Part shown: one piece after another, positions 11,915-24,099 of the stretch
How the letters are laid out: each line of letters opens with the position of its first letter
Position numbering within the stretch: position 1 is the first letter of the stretch
Source of the DNA: Hermatobates lingyangjiaoensis
Taxonomy: Eukaryota; Arthropoda; Insecta; Hemiptera; Hermatobatidae
DNA length: 64,000 nucleotides
NCBI GenBank assembly: GCA_026182355.1
Contig: JAPFBL010001928.1
Coordinates: 4,439,501 to 4,503,500, forward strand
Reading direction: 5' to 3'
Translations under genes and position numbers: made by a program
Notes under the pieces: model-generated
What the model saw: only the letters and a program-made list of their open reading frames with translations
Database searches by the model: none
Told to the model about the DNA's origin: nothing

Positions 11915-12300
11915 CCCATAGGCCAATGTTTAATGTCTGACCAACTTACAAGACAAAACCCTTCACTGCATATGGAGAATCACTTAGGTCAAAGTTTAAT
12001 GTCTGACCAACTTAAAGACAAAACCCTTCATTGCATATGGAGAATCACATAGGCCAAAGTTTTATGTCTGACCAACTTAAAGACAAAACCCTTCACTGCA
12101 TATGGAGAATCACATAGGTCAAAGTTTAATGTCTGACCAACTTAAAGACAAAACCCTTCATTGCATATTGAGAATCACATAGGCCAAAGTTTTATGTCTG
12201 ACCAACTTAAAGACAAAACCCTTCACTGCATATGGAGAATCACTTAGGTCAAAGTTTAATGCCTGACCAACTTAAAGACAAAACCCTTCACTGTCGAGAA
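11915..12300 (+). repeat. tandem array, 65-bp unit, about six copies
   Basis: The unit starts AAAGTTTAATGTCTGACCAA and recurs at 11991, 12056, 12121, 12186 and 12251, exactly 65 bp apart, with a variant first copy from about 11926. Copies differ at only a few positions (TTTAAT/TTTTAT, TATGG/TATTG). Alternate copies share variants, which suggests duplication in pairs of units. No spacer-repeat structure is present, so this is a minisatellite. Confidence 0.95.
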
Positions 12301-12849
12301 ACACTTCACTTGAATTTGGGAATGGATTGCAAATTGGCTGTAAAAGTGCTATATATATTATGGAGGGTAATCATCATATCATGACTGTTATGAAGTTAAG
12401 AGTTAAAGGTAAAGGTCTGGATTTTTAAAAATAAAAAAATTGGTTGGGGATGGTGTGAAATAAACGTTGTGTAAGGTGTTACCAACGAGTTTCCGTCAGC
12501 TATAAGAATTTACAGTCTTTCATGTCACGCGTCTAAAAAAGAATGGAACGAATGTTTCAGATCTATTAACAATGACAAATGCGAAGAAATCTCGATGCGT
12601 TCAAAGGAAAGAAAAATGTTTGTTACATTAAAGCAGAGGTGCTCACTCATTTTCTGCATGCGAACTACTTATGAAATGAACAAGTCACAATGGTCTACCT
12701 ATTGCATTTATTTAGAAATATATTGATGATTCTTACAGTTTATGATGAGGTATGTAATATTTCATCTTGTAAAAAAAAACATCTCTTCCAAATTTCATAT
12801 GAAAGTGGTACAATTCACTGGACCAACCCGTCAGCGCCAAATCCTTGGT

Positions 12850-12957
12850 GTCTTCCTGACGATGAACACAAAGTGTTCGAAACGCGTTGCTGTTGAATAA
12901 AACTTCATTTGTGTGGAGAGTTTTGTTTGTTTATCCATTTTTACCTCAGAATGAAAG
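12850..12957 (+). mobile_element. half of a foldback element (same family as 46205-46375)
   Basis: CTGACGATGAACACAAAGTG...TTCGAAACGCGTTG is followed by CTGTTGAATAAAACTTCATT and GTGTGGAGAGTTTTGTTTGT. This matches the right arm of the palindrome at 46.2 kb and retains the CTGACGA-hairpin-GAAA core that the 46.2-kb copy has lost from its centre. Confidence 0.8.
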
Positions 12958-13794
12958 TGATACGTTTTTTATTTATTACCCGATCAGCCTCCTCATTCCC
13001 TTTTTAATTTGAAAGGAAAAAAATTAAAAATAAAGAGTGAGAGGTAACTTAATGACTAGCTTATTATCTTATCAACTGCACTTAGAACTACTTTCGCCGT
13101 TGCGCAGTGACCTAAGATAGAAAAAAATCAGAATTCATTCTGATGGCCGTCCTATATATCAATCAGTGATGGGATGAATTATACTTTGATGTTAATTTTT
13201 TTTTTAATGTTACACCATTTCATATCAAACCACTTTTTTAAAAAAAAAATAATTCTTTACCTTTTCATCTTATAATACTTTGGCCATCCACTGGTAGATC
13301 GCAATCGACGCATTGGGCACTCCTGCATTAAAGCTTTCTACTCCCAGAGAAGTCAATATTCAAACAGTCACATAGGGCAATTTAATTACTAATTAATTAG
13401 TAATTAGCAACGACCGATGTGAGTTCATGAAATTATTATATTACAACATTTTGGTTTCTTTTAATAATTAAAATACATCTCTACTGATTGTCAAGAACAT
13501 TGATGTGATGATTACTAATAGTAGAGTTGAATGAAGGCCACTGCTTTGTTCGTTACTATTAATTTTTTGCTCAATTACTTACGGTATATGTTTGGAATAT
13601 CGTCAAAGGCAATACAAAAAGTCGGCTATAATGAAAAATAAATTGCTAAAAGAATGAGAACATTTATTGATTTAAAAAAAAAATATGTGTAAACCATGCC
13701 CATTACCATAAAATATGAACCATCAATCTACCTAACTGATCTATTCCAATGAACTATTAGATTTGCAAGTTATAATTAAAATGTAATTGCGATG

Positions 13795-14010
13795 ATTGTA
13801 GGGTAAAAAGCTAGTGAAATAGTCTACATAAATAAATATTTAATCGTCTAAACAACGCGTTTCGAACACGTAATGTTCTTCTTCAGGCATTAACTAAAAA
13901 ATACAATATCATCAGAGCCTGAAGAAGAACACTACGTGTTGGAAACGCGTTGTTTATACGTTTAAATTTTTAAATGTGGAGACTATTTCATTAGCTTTTT
14001 ACCCTACAAT
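13795..14010. mobile_element. palindromic MITE, ACGCGTT family, copy 1
   Basis: Ends ATTGTAGGGTAAAAAGCT and its complement AGCTTTTTACCCTACAAT define a 216-bp hairpin. Each arm carries the motif CTGAAGA-AGAACA...TGTT-GAAACGCGTTG (13919-13945 forward; 13860-13886 reverse). The sequence after the right end (GAGTAAATACCACATAATAA) is also shared with copy 2, so the mobile unit extends beyond the palindrome. Confidence 0.9.
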
Positions 14011-14483
14011 GAGTAAATACCACATAATAACTGATTGCACTAAGTAAGAATTGCGATGTTTGTTTAGATATATTGAATATACCACTTGGGTGGTATATTC
14101 TTTATAAATTACTTTATTTTCTCAACTTAAAGAAACAATAATGTTAGCATTAATTCAAATCCTATGATTTAGCAATTAAAATTCTTATAATAAAATCTGG
14201 CAAAATAAAGTGGAACAAAAAATATGGATTCCCAACAGTACTGAAATGGATAATGAAAACCATGCCCATTTTCATTGCAATCAAATCGTTGAACGCAATG
14301 AAAATAAAGATCAATGTAATATAATTAGTGATTATACTGAGTTCTAAACTAAATACTGAGTATACTAAACTATACTGCCAATTTGTTTTAGTTATTACTG
14401 AAAGAGTTATAAAACATAACAAACTTTAAAGGTAATAAGTAAAGAACTGAAAATATTTTTTACATCAATTCATTATAATATAC

Positions 14484-14646
14484 ATTGTAGGGTAAAAAGC
14501 TAATGAAATGGTCTCCACATATAAAAATGTAATAGTATAAACAACGCGTTTCGACCACGTAGTGTTCTTCTTCAGGCATAACGCGTTGTTTATACGATTA
14601 AATTTTTATATGTGGAGACCATTTCATTAACTTTTTACCCTACAAT
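14484..14646. mobile_element. palindromic MITE, ACGCGTT family, copy 2
   Basis: Same ends (ATTGTAGGGTAAAAAGCT) and same arms as the element 690 bp to the left, but with a shorter centre of 163 bp in total. The motif complement lies at 14549-14575. The right flank GAGTAAATACCACATAATAA matches copy 1. Confidence 0.9.
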
Positions 14647-14704
14647 GAGTAAATACCACATAATAACTGATTGCACTACGTTAGAATTATAATATACCCT
14701 TATA

Positions 14705-14815
14705 TTACACAAAACACGACATAGAAAAAAGACAAAATGCACACTTACTAACTTCAATATTTCGAACTGTTGTTCGTCATCAGGAGAAGACTAGGATAGA
14801 GGACGAAGTAAGAGA
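14705..14815 (-). mobile_element. single arm of a family-1 foldback element
   Basis: On the minus strand it reads CTGATGACGAACAACAGTTC then GAAATATTGAAG and a tail like that of the 7.6-8.1 kb palindromes (AGTGTGCATTTTGTC). The hairpin GAAC-AACA-GTTC is perfect. No second arm is seen. Confidence 0.65.
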
Positions 14816-15694
14816 GTTCTTCCCAAGTCGAAGGACGGAGCGCGAGTCGGAAAGCGTAATAATTGTAATTACATAGTAATCTAATTCTAATAATCTTCTT
14901 AGATGAAATCAAATAAGAAAAGTTGGATTTAATACTTTCATAAACGGAGAAAGATTAACCTTCGTTCTGAGAATAAATCTGAAGAAAATGGTAGGATGAC
15001 TTAGATAGTTACTGTACACTTTATAAAAAAAAAAACATTTAATTTGGTTTCATATGACTGGGGTCATTAGCAAAAGAAATGCTTAGCCATAGAATCAGAC
15101 AAGAATCCATAACTAATAAGATTTGTAACAGTCATTATATTTAATATTAATCAACCCTAATATTATCAGATGACATTACTCTAATGGGCAGCGTAGAGTT
15201 TAGTTAATTATAAGGTTAAATTATTTCACTAATCATTTAAGAGAGATAAATTAAAAGCAAATCTGCATAATGATTTCAGTTAATTTTATTTTTTATACAT
15301 TTTATTTTAAATGAATGAATTATGCATTTATGTATTAATTACATTTAAATAGCAATTATTTCAATTGATAAAGGATATGTATTCTTTATGAAATTAAATT
15401 TAATTTTAATAAATTACATATTTTTACGTTTAAGTTTATAATAATATCAGTATGATAAAATCCGGCATATATATATGTAAATACAAGTAGAACTCAATAG
15501 TTGTTTTTTAAGTATTACATTGCCTCTACTAATAATTCAAATACCATGTATATTTTATAAAGGGTTACAGATGTAACTTTACTACCTGTAAACAGTTAAA
15601 TGTAAGCATCCTACATTTCTTAGTTTTATATAACACTTTTTCGATGAAAATACGATCCTGAACGGACAAATAAAGTTCAATGACGATGAAGAAA

Positions 15695-15785
15695 CGTAGA
15701 GATATTAAAAACACACACGTACAGTCTAATTTTCGGTTTGAACCGTCTTCAGGAGAGATAAGAGAGAGAAACCAAGCGCTTATAT
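15695..15785 (-). mobile_element. single-arm element, CTGAAGACGG type
   Basis: The minus strand reads TCTCTCCTGAAGACGGTTCA, AACCGAAAATTAGACTGTAC and GTGTGTTTTTAATATCTCTA. This matches 28655-28775 on the plus strand and, more distantly, 32005-32110. The three copies define a family. Confidence 0.7.
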
Positions 15786-15799
15786 TTATTGTTTTCTAT

Positions 15800-15978
15800 A
15801 TAACAAGATTTCATAATAAACACGTGAAATAACAATCAATGATCAAACCACAATATGAAATGAAAAAAAAATACTAAGCTCTTTCAGTCGAAACCGACGA
15901 AGACGAAGACAGCTTGTTACGGTTCAAAGATCTTAGTCTTTTTTTTTTCTATTTCATATTGTGGTTTGATCATTTATA
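15800..15978. mobile_element. foldback element, CACGTGAAATAAC family
   Basis: The left arm AATGATCAAACCACAATATG pairs with CATATTGTGGTTTGATCATT at the right end. The inner part carries a degenerate GACGAAGAC...CTTGTTACGGTT segment. The outer left sequence (ACAAGATTTCATAATAAACA) recurs at 44995 and, inverted, at 5120. Confidence 0.8.
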
Positions 15979-16599
15979 GTTTTATATAAAACTGAATTAC
16001 AAAAATTAATTTCTGTCATTCCTGGTAAAGGTGTCCACCTTACTAAGATCGGCTACAGTTTGATATTGTCGGTAAGTGAATTGTGTATTTATAATTCAGT
16101 CAGTACGTCATATACGGAATACACCACGGACATCAATAAGTGGCGTGAACAAATAGTTCGATACAGGCTGCCGCCTTTCAGCATAGAGCCCTGTTATACC
16201 TTTACGCCGAAATCCAATGACTTATTAGTTGATCATTAAAATTTGTAAGAAATAAAAGAGTTTACAGCATCCCTTTAAAGAACTAAACAAATTTTTTTTA
16301 AAAAAAAAAAGTGAAAACAAATCCAAAACATTAAATAAATCCAATAGTCAATTATATGATTGGAAGAAAGTTCAAACTAAATTTTAAATATTGATATCAT
16401 TATTTTTTTTACTTTTGCAATAATATATGTACTTTTAAAAGTGTTTACACAGAAAAAACGAAGTGTATTTTGAAATGAAGAAAGCCTGGGATGTTATACT
16501 TAAAAAAAGTGTTTAGTTTAGGAGGGAGGATGGGTTAAGAGCTTCTGCAATAATCTAGAGAATATTTTAATCTTCTTACATAATAACTTGATCTGTCAG

Positions 16600-16700
16600 T
16601 TTTATGTTTCCTTTCAAAGACCGTAACAAGCGGTCTTTGTCAGAGTCAAAAACCCAACTGACTCAGTGTCAAAAACCATCAGTTGGGTTTTTGAATGATC
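16600..16700. repeat. fragment related to the 45.0-45.2 kb foldback element
   Basis: CTTTCAAAGACCGTAACAAG, GTCAGAGTCAAAAACCCAAC and the inverted CAGTTGGGTTTTTGA are the central part of the palindrome at 45.06-45.18 kb. The short open frame over this stretch is therefore repeat sequence. Confidence 0.75.
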
Positions 16701-18960
16701 TTTGCCTTTTTTTATATAAGTTGTTTCAAAAGTTAAATTGTCCGCTACTAAATAAAATGGAAATAAATAAATTAAAATTGATTAAAATGTAATTCATTCT
16801 CAGTGGGCAGGTGGAGATGATTGTTCCATTGAAGACTGAACCGAGCTCTAATAGAGTTTTATTGAAGAAAACAAATGAAGGAAAAGATAAACATTTTGTT
16901 TGAATAATGGGTTAAAAGGAAGCTTTGTAGAAAACAACACTGGATTGCAACACTGTTGACAAGAATCTGTATTCATAAGGCATTATGTTTCAATAAGAGA
17001 ATGACTCTCAAAGGAATCTTACCAGATAAGATAACTACAAAAGTAATTATTTTAGGCCAAGATAAAACAAACTATTGTTCCTCAATGAATCACTTTATAT
17101 TTGATAAAAAATGTTGATAGCTAATATTAAAGGCACTGGAAAATTGTGTAATTATTTTTTTTAATGGAAATGTTCGCTGGACTTTGATGTACAAGTACAG
17201 TGTTTAAGAATAAACTGAGTGTACACGTATATCGATAGAGGGGTCTCATTTTATATTATCAGCCATTTTATCTCACTATTTAAAACCAACTTGAACCTGG
17301 GACTCCATAAAGAGACGAACTTAATATTAAGGCTAAACAAATCATCTTTAAATAATTAAGAGGAACAATTAGTTCCTAATTAAAAAAAAATAATTAACAC
17401 AGGGTTCTGTTATAATATAATAATATATATATATTATAATCTTATGTATAATAACTATATATACAGACAGTTTCGATGATAATAGTAAATATCCGATAGG
17501 CAGACGCCATGACAGGGGCCCCTTGTTCTGCATATTAACCAACCTCTTTTTGTCTGTAGTCCTTCAACAGATCTTCAGTAAACGAATCTAATGTATTCTT
17601 TAATTTTGGTAGAGAAAAACAAAAAAAAATTCTAGTGAAATTAATATAAATACGAATAATTAGTAAGTTCCAGACTCTGACACTTGTTATATATTTTCTA
17701 ATTGCACTATGTTTAGAATGCACGGCGAGTAAATGATATAGAAAGTACAATAGTTCTACTCAGATCGCAGTAAACACTAAACCTTCTTGAAACCTACCCG
17801 TTCAGTGTTGCATTGAGAAAAGTTTTTGAAACCTCCAGTATGTGACAGTACTTCTAACTTTTTACAAAATTAACAATTAATAAGTTCACAGTTTTTAAGT
17901 CCCTCAGTAGATAAGTTTTATAACTATAGATGATAAATCAACTACGCCTTTAACGCTGAATGTTTGGATAATTGGTTTTGAGTAAAACGCCTGGATGTTT
18001 CCACGTTTCGACGAGTAATTGGAGTTTACTAGTTGTTTGTTGGTCTGTGGCTCTTATCGGATGGTCAGATAGCTTACCATGACAAACGAGCTTTGTAAAG
18101 TTCTTTCACTTGATATTGTAAATTTAATTCTCCCACTTTTTATTGTAAATTTAATTTTATATCTTAAAAATAATTGAACACAACGAAAATTATCTGAATA
18201 AGTTAAATTTATAATAAACTAATTTACCAACTTCTTAATTCCAATTCAAATAATATATAGAAGAATTTAAAGTAAAATTTAATTATTCCAATGAAATACC
18301 GCGTTTCCTCTTACCTATTTCAACTGTGTCGAATATCCCGCAGTACCTGATTATGCAACAATTGAATTATGTTTATATATATATTTAATAAATACTTGAT
18401 TATCAGAAAAACAAGGATTACCAACACTCACGATTTTCAATTATTTCATCTTTCCGTGACTCATTAATCTAAGAAATCACGACAATTTCCGTTTTCATAA
18501 TCCTTTTATTTGATTTAGAGATTTTGACGGATTTTCAAGTTTTAAGATCTCATGATTCCATTTCTTACTTTTTCTTTTTCTTTTTGATGATATCTTTGTG
18601 TATAACAAGATGTTAGTAAACAATTGGAATAAATGTCGAGTTCAAGTGTGACATGGCAAAAACCATTTGTTAACTGGTTAAAACTTGAAAAATCTTAGTC
18701 TCATTTCTGAATTCGTTCTTTCCTGTGTTTTAAACATTGATGTTTGTATATATGCATTTCTGAATCAATGCATATAAAAAATGGATTTGTGCTTTTTAAC
18801 CTATACATAGTCATTTTTGTTATTAGTTATAAAAAAAAATTCAAGTCATAGAAGAAAACAAAATTGCTTTGAAGGATTCGCAGGTCTTGAGCTCAACCGA
18901 GTACATGTATCATAATATCTGCCATCATGTGACAGGGTGGATGTCTGCTGAGAATATTTT
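16700..18960. other. no gene seen
   Basis: AT-rich sequence. A short fragment near 18515-18560 (GATTTTGACGGATT) resembles the end of repeat family R-A in reverse. No exon or RNA gene was recognised. Confidence 0.45.
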
Positions 18961-18967
18961 AAACACA

Positions 18968-19100
18968 CCATACGTAAGGTTAGGTTGCATTGGTCATTCC
19001 ATGAGAGAACACACATATGCCAAAGGCTGACCTTTTGTGTTACCATACAATGTACATTCTACATTGTGGGTCTTGAATTTTACCTAACTCAAATTTGATA
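18968..19100 (-). mobile_element. tRNA-derived SINE, 3' fragment
   Basis: On the minus strand this is the distal half of the SINE seen complete at 22.5 and 32.8 kb. It includes CAATGTAGAATGTACATTGT, GGTAACACAAAAGGTCAGCC and a terminal CAACCTAACCTTACG. Confidence 0.7.
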
Positions 19101-19999
19101 ATATGTTTCTTTATAGTCAAGTTGAGTGTAAACCATTCCAGATTTTTATATTTACGTAATATGATAAACTCCAGGGAAGTAGATTCTACTATTTTCTTGG
19201 CATTGCAAAGGTATTTGGAAAAGTAATCTTTAGATTGACTAAAGTTTATGAGGAACTTGCAAGCTGTTAAATAAGTGAAGTCAGTATTTCTCTTTATATG
19301 TTCAATGACTAATAATATTTTGATTCGTGATTCAATATTTCTTTGAGGTCATAGACCAGTGAAGGAGTATTGAAAATAAGATGCTCTGAACGTCATAGAT
19401 GACCTTTTTTTAAATGCTTATAATGCAGAACCACAGATAAACAGAATGACCTTTCGGATGCAAGTCAACAATTTACATTTGAAAACATGTTTAATCGCTA
19501 CTAAACACAACAAACCGAGTTTTTACTTTCTGTTATCTAGTTAATGAGTTAATCAGATGGATGCAGTTTTCTGTTTTAATATCGCAAAGAGGTAAGGTAG
19601 CTGTATAGCTGGACGTGGGTAAGATCACCACGTGAGGAACGAATGGCTTTCCTTATCCCCAAGGGTTCCACATGGACACCTGGTTTCCACATAAGGACAG
19701 AGGGGCCATGAGCAAAAGAATAGGGATATACGGAAATTAATTAGTGATCCAATAATTTATTTTGTTATATCAATATATGATAAAGAAAAATTTATCAAGA
19801 ACATATCGGGCTGACTGTTAGAATATTCAAACATTAGCATTAAAATATCAGCATAATGTTTCCCATGGCTAATTTGCCATAATGATCCAAAATTTTAAAA
19901 TATTGTTTTAACCTTGTTTATTACTCTATTCCAAAATAATTTTTACTTTACTACAAGTAAAGAAAAATGATCATGAAATTCGATCTCTGATTTTGACGG

Positions 20000-20850
20000 A
20001 TTCACATGTTTTGAGGCCCCTCAAGTCATTTTGACAATTTTTTTATAACGCCCATTAGTGTGTGTGTGCGCGTGCGTGCGTGTGCGTGTGTGTGTGTGGG
20101 GTGAGTGAGTGTGTGGATGCGTGTGTATCAATAGGGTGTGGATGGGTGTGGACACGTTCTAACTCACAGAGTTTTGACAGATTTAATTCATATTTTACAT
20201 AAAGATGTGACCCATTGTTAGGGCCATACTGCATGGTGAAAAAGTCACATTGCATGAGAAATGTGTTTTTAAACATTTCTTTTCTCCTAAACTACTAATT
20301 TAATTCATATTTTACATAAAGATGTGACTTACAGTGTAGATGTGGCCCATTGTTAGGGCTATACTGCATGATGAAAAAGTCACATTGCATGAGAAATGTG
20401 TTTTTAAACAAATTTTTTCTCTTAAACTACTAATTTTAGAGTTTAGTAGCCTCAAAATGTCGGTATTATCTCGTAAGTGACAGAGGCAATGAATGAAAAA
20501 AAAAATCAGATTTTTAAAACAAGTGGATGGCGTTTTTTTCAATAAAATGTAAAATGTTTGTGCTGTGATGGAATCTGTAACCTTATGAAACGGTTACAAG
20601 CATACCGTTTGACCGATCAAAATGAAATTATACCTAAAAATAACACCTTCTTGGGGATGAGCTCCACTGGTTTTTTTTTTATAAAATTACATAGACAAAA
20701 ATGCGTGTTAGGGTTCATTTTACGATTGTTAGGAAATATAGTCATATTGTTAGCAAAGATTGCACAGTTAATGAATACATTTTATGATTTCAGAAAATGG
20801 TTTTTTAGCGCTAAACGGCTAATTACAGAAGAATGAAATTTCATAAACAA
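20000..20850 (-). mobile_element. interspersed repeat R-A, minus orientation, with internal duplication
   Basis: Read on the minus strand, it matches 30.74-31.6 kb. It contains AGCCGTTTAGCGCTAAAAAA, a GACGGATC-like copy of the internal block, CATGCAGTATGGCCCTAAC and a terminal TTTTGACGGATTCAC-like end. A segment of about 125 bp (20177-20300) is duplicated at 20300-20430. The (GT)n tract at 20058-20100 sits exactly where other copies carry a CACCC/CA tract. The open frame at 20558-20836 is only this repeat. Confidence 0.75.
20058..20135. repeat. (GT)n microsatellite inside R-A
   Basis: TGTGTGTGCGCGTGCGTGCG and following GT-rich sequence. By position it is equivalent to the CACCC tract of the 31.4-kb copy. 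Confidence 0.9.
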
Positions 20851-20999
20851 AGTAAACCTAATATTAGTAATTTAAAAAAAAAAAATCCTTAAATATTGAA
20901 TACCGGAAAGGGTAAAAAGCTATAAAAACTGAAAATTAATCTTGGACTACAAATCATCTACTGTACTTGGTGATTTTGTTTATATGACTTAAACATTTT

Positions 21000-22500
21000 T
21001 TAAGTGAATCGAGCAGAATAAATTTGTTTTTTAAAGGTTAAATAAACAAAGAGAAATCTTTTAGTTAGTTAATATGATATATAGGAAGAATAAAATATTT
21101 TTAAATATAAAGAATCAACTGTATTTTATTATGCTTTCCATTCAACCATATGATGGATGGTTGACCAACAGTGTTGTAATCAAACTACATGTTGCACCCT
21201 TGAACAATACGCAATATCAGATACATAGTTCTTGGTAGGTTTAAGAACCCCATTGTGTTTTTGGATAATATTTGGTAAAGCTACACTTTCTTTCTTTATT
21301 ACAGAAGCAATATTAATTTTAAGCTACTCTTTTCTATGATTCGATGAACTTGAAATTTTGATAATATGCTCTTGAATTCATTACATTAGCACTAATATAC
21401 GTCAGGAAGTGTATATTATTGGATTTTATAAATAAATGTAACAAATATATAGTAAACTACTACATTAGAGGTTAAAAATGAATAATTTTAAAAACAAATT
21501 TGACCACAAATGTCAGATAAAATATGAATATTCTGAGGTAATATTATAAAGACACATTCCTTTCATTAATTTTATTTTATGTTAGGTAAATAAACTGAAT
21601 ATTTCAATTTACAAGTTTTGTTTGTTTTAAATATATTTCATATTGTATATAACCTAAATTGATGTTTTATTTACTTATATGATAAAATAAAAGATTCTTT
21701 TTTACTTTTTAAATGCTTTTTATTTCGGTAAATATTCTTACTGTATATATATCTTGAATCATGTTAAGAATACTATATCAAAAGCTTGGGTCATATAATA
21801 ATCTGTTTCCGTGCTTTAATAAGAAGAAACAACAGTTAAAATTATCCGTGTTAATCATGTTCAGTTTATTAATTTAAATACGTATTGTTATAAATTCCGA
21901 GTGACTGAAAGGGTCACGGGTAGTCTAGTGATAATATAAGACATTATTGTGTAGGTCGCGTTATCAAGCACAATCTTATAAGGTATAATGTTGCCAGTCA
22001 TAATGTTACAGGGATTTGGTTTATTGACTTTTAGTGTATTTAGCGTTTACTTGTGTAAAGCCTGCTTATCAAGTAACACACCTCCTTCAGTGATAGGGTA
22101 TTGAGGTTACATTTTCTTAGCTAATAACCAAGCATGATTGTTTTTAACTTGAAAATACGATACAAGTGGATAGATAATACAAGTTATAAATTATCAATTA
22201 GATTAGTTTGAATATGTATGTTCAGTGAGTATTCAACATACTGTAAGCTGTTTCTTTGAACGTCACAAATGACCTTTCCATTAAAGGCCCGAGGCCGACG
22301 GCTTTACAACCTCATCAAAAAACGGTATGCATCAGGTTTCACAAGAAAAAAAAATACCCTGTTACTTCTTGGATTTGAATGCCTTATCATATTACCAGAG
22401 TAAAGGAAGCTATGTGATAAGTGTTTCTCAATTTGTTACTCTCTTAGAGGTGTATTATGCAAACAGCTGCAGCTCGCATTAATTTAAGTATATATTATAT
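21000..22500. other. no gene seen
   Basis: Strongly AT-rich, with no recognisable exon, RNA or transposon. Confidence 0.45.
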
Positions 22501-22511
22501 ATATATATACC

Positions 22512-22825
22512 TCGAGAACCAGTGGCAACGTGCTCGCATCCGGACTGGTATATCCGGGTTCAATATCCAATCTGGCCTTCGACTTATTCACGCAGGTGGT
22601 GAATAAATCTGAACACGTCGTCGTTCGGAGAGGATGTTAAGCTGTCGGTACCGAGCCTATACAATGTCAGGCACTCGTTAAAGATGCCTACTCCAAATAG
22701 ACTTGAGTTGGGCAAAATTTAGGACTCTCAATGTAGAATCAATCTTTATTTTGTGGTATTAGAACGGGTCAGTGGTCCTTTTGTGGGACTGCTACTGCAA
22801 CCTAACCTAGCCTATCTAAAAACTA
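22512..22825 (+). mobile_element. tRNA-derived SINE, near full length
   Basis: The head (AGTGGCAACGTGCTCGCATC then CCGGGTTCAATATCC) resembles tRNA A and B box promoter elements. The body reads GAGAGGATGTTAAGCTGTCG, GAGCCTATACAATGTCAGGC and CTTGAGTTGGGCAAAATTTA, and the tail is CAACCTAACCTAGCC. Five relatives in this window share these blocks. The 5' end abuts a (TA)n tract (22495-22510). Confidence 0.8.
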
Positions 22826-23398
22826 ATTTATTAAAAAGCCTTTATTAAAACTAATAAATCATTATTAGTTTTAATGATTTTACATTGAATGATTTTAAAT
22901 ACAACTAATTTAAAAGTTGTATTTAAAAATTATTTCAAATACAAAATTTGGTTTAAAAAAAATAAGTTTGTTTGTGACATCCTCACTTATACAAAAAAAG
23001 AGTTGTTTATTCCATATATATTCGAATCATATAATAGAAGAATTTATCGTTCTCAGTGCTGTCTAAAGGATGGAACGTTGGCTTATTTATTATTTGCCAC
23101 CGATTTTATATATGGGTGACCCCAATTTCCTGATTGGTTATGCATCCGGATTCTGATATATTTTCTCACTATATTTATTAAACGAGGATTCTATAAGGAT
23201 GGATTTACACATGTGTAGTCTGACTTTGATTGGGAACACTGTTCTACTATCTGGCAACACTGTTTTTTACTATTTTTTTAAGATAGATTGTATTACTGTT
23301 CGTTGAGACAGATCATGTGAATTATTACAGACGATACTTGTGTTTTGTGAATAGAGAGATGATGAGTTACAATTATTATTCAAGATTATAATTGCGTT

Positions 23399-23404
<6 letters not shown>

Positions 23405-23429
<25 letters not shown>

Positions 23430-23430
23430 G
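23405..23430. repeat. (GA)n microsatellite
   Basis: A pure GA run of about 26 bp. Confidence 0.9.
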
Positions 23431-23534
23431 AGTTGAATTTTGTTAATGTGATACCAGATTACACATGTTCCTTTCGACTGTACAATGATAAGCAGAATAG
23501 GTTGATGTTTATTAAAGTGTAACCCTTTTGCTGC

Positions 23535-23900
23535 TTATAAATGAGGAAACGAGACAGTCCTCGTGAAATGGCCACTAAAAGCTACAGACATAAGCCTTTT
23601 AGTCTTGATAAGACAGATGGTTACTTGGTGAAAGAGATCATCCAGAATTATAGGTGTAAATGAAAAGGAATAAGAAGAGTAACAGATAATAGGGAGTTGA
23701 GAAGAATATGGAAGAATAGGGGATAGATGACAGGGTATCAGAGGGAACGAAGGAGATATAGCGGGACTGGCCAAGCAACCCTAAGTCCAACATAACCGAC
23801 CCCCAGACAAGCAACACCGCATTAACCTTCGGCCTGTTGGGAAACAAAAGTTGCCTAATGCCAGGGTCATTGCCCAAGAATACAATATAGTCTTTTTTAA
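23535..23900 (-). repeat. interspersed repeat R-C, most complete copy
   Basis: On the minus strand the open frame reads LDDLFHQVTICLIKTKRLM and FTRTVSFPH. The plus-strand frame at 45703-45933 reads FHQVTISFIESTRLM and YFTRTVSFSH at the same spacing. Similarity at the amino-acid level between two distant copies in opposite orientation shows a dispersed repeat. Whether the frame was ever translated is unknown, and I do not recognise the family. Confidence 0.6.
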
Positions 23901-24099
23901 TATAGACGCTATCCCGACAAGGCTAAAGGGACTCTATCTAGAGACACAATCCACCTCACCACACTTCGCATGAGTGTTTTGATAAGTCAGGCGTTTGGAC
24001 AGTCAGCCTCCAAACCAGCGCGCGATCGAACAGGCTCTCCAACCCCGGGCGCTGACCCTGGTTAACTATCCTCTCGGTGCCTTTCTCAGTTTATGCTAT

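Noticed and set aside
11915..12300. CRISPR array
   Set aside because: Contiguous 65-bp units without unique spacers, in a eukaryotic genome.
20558..20836. 92-residue open frame with a hydrophobic segment
   Set aside because: It lies within repeat R-A in reverse; other copies do not keep the frame.
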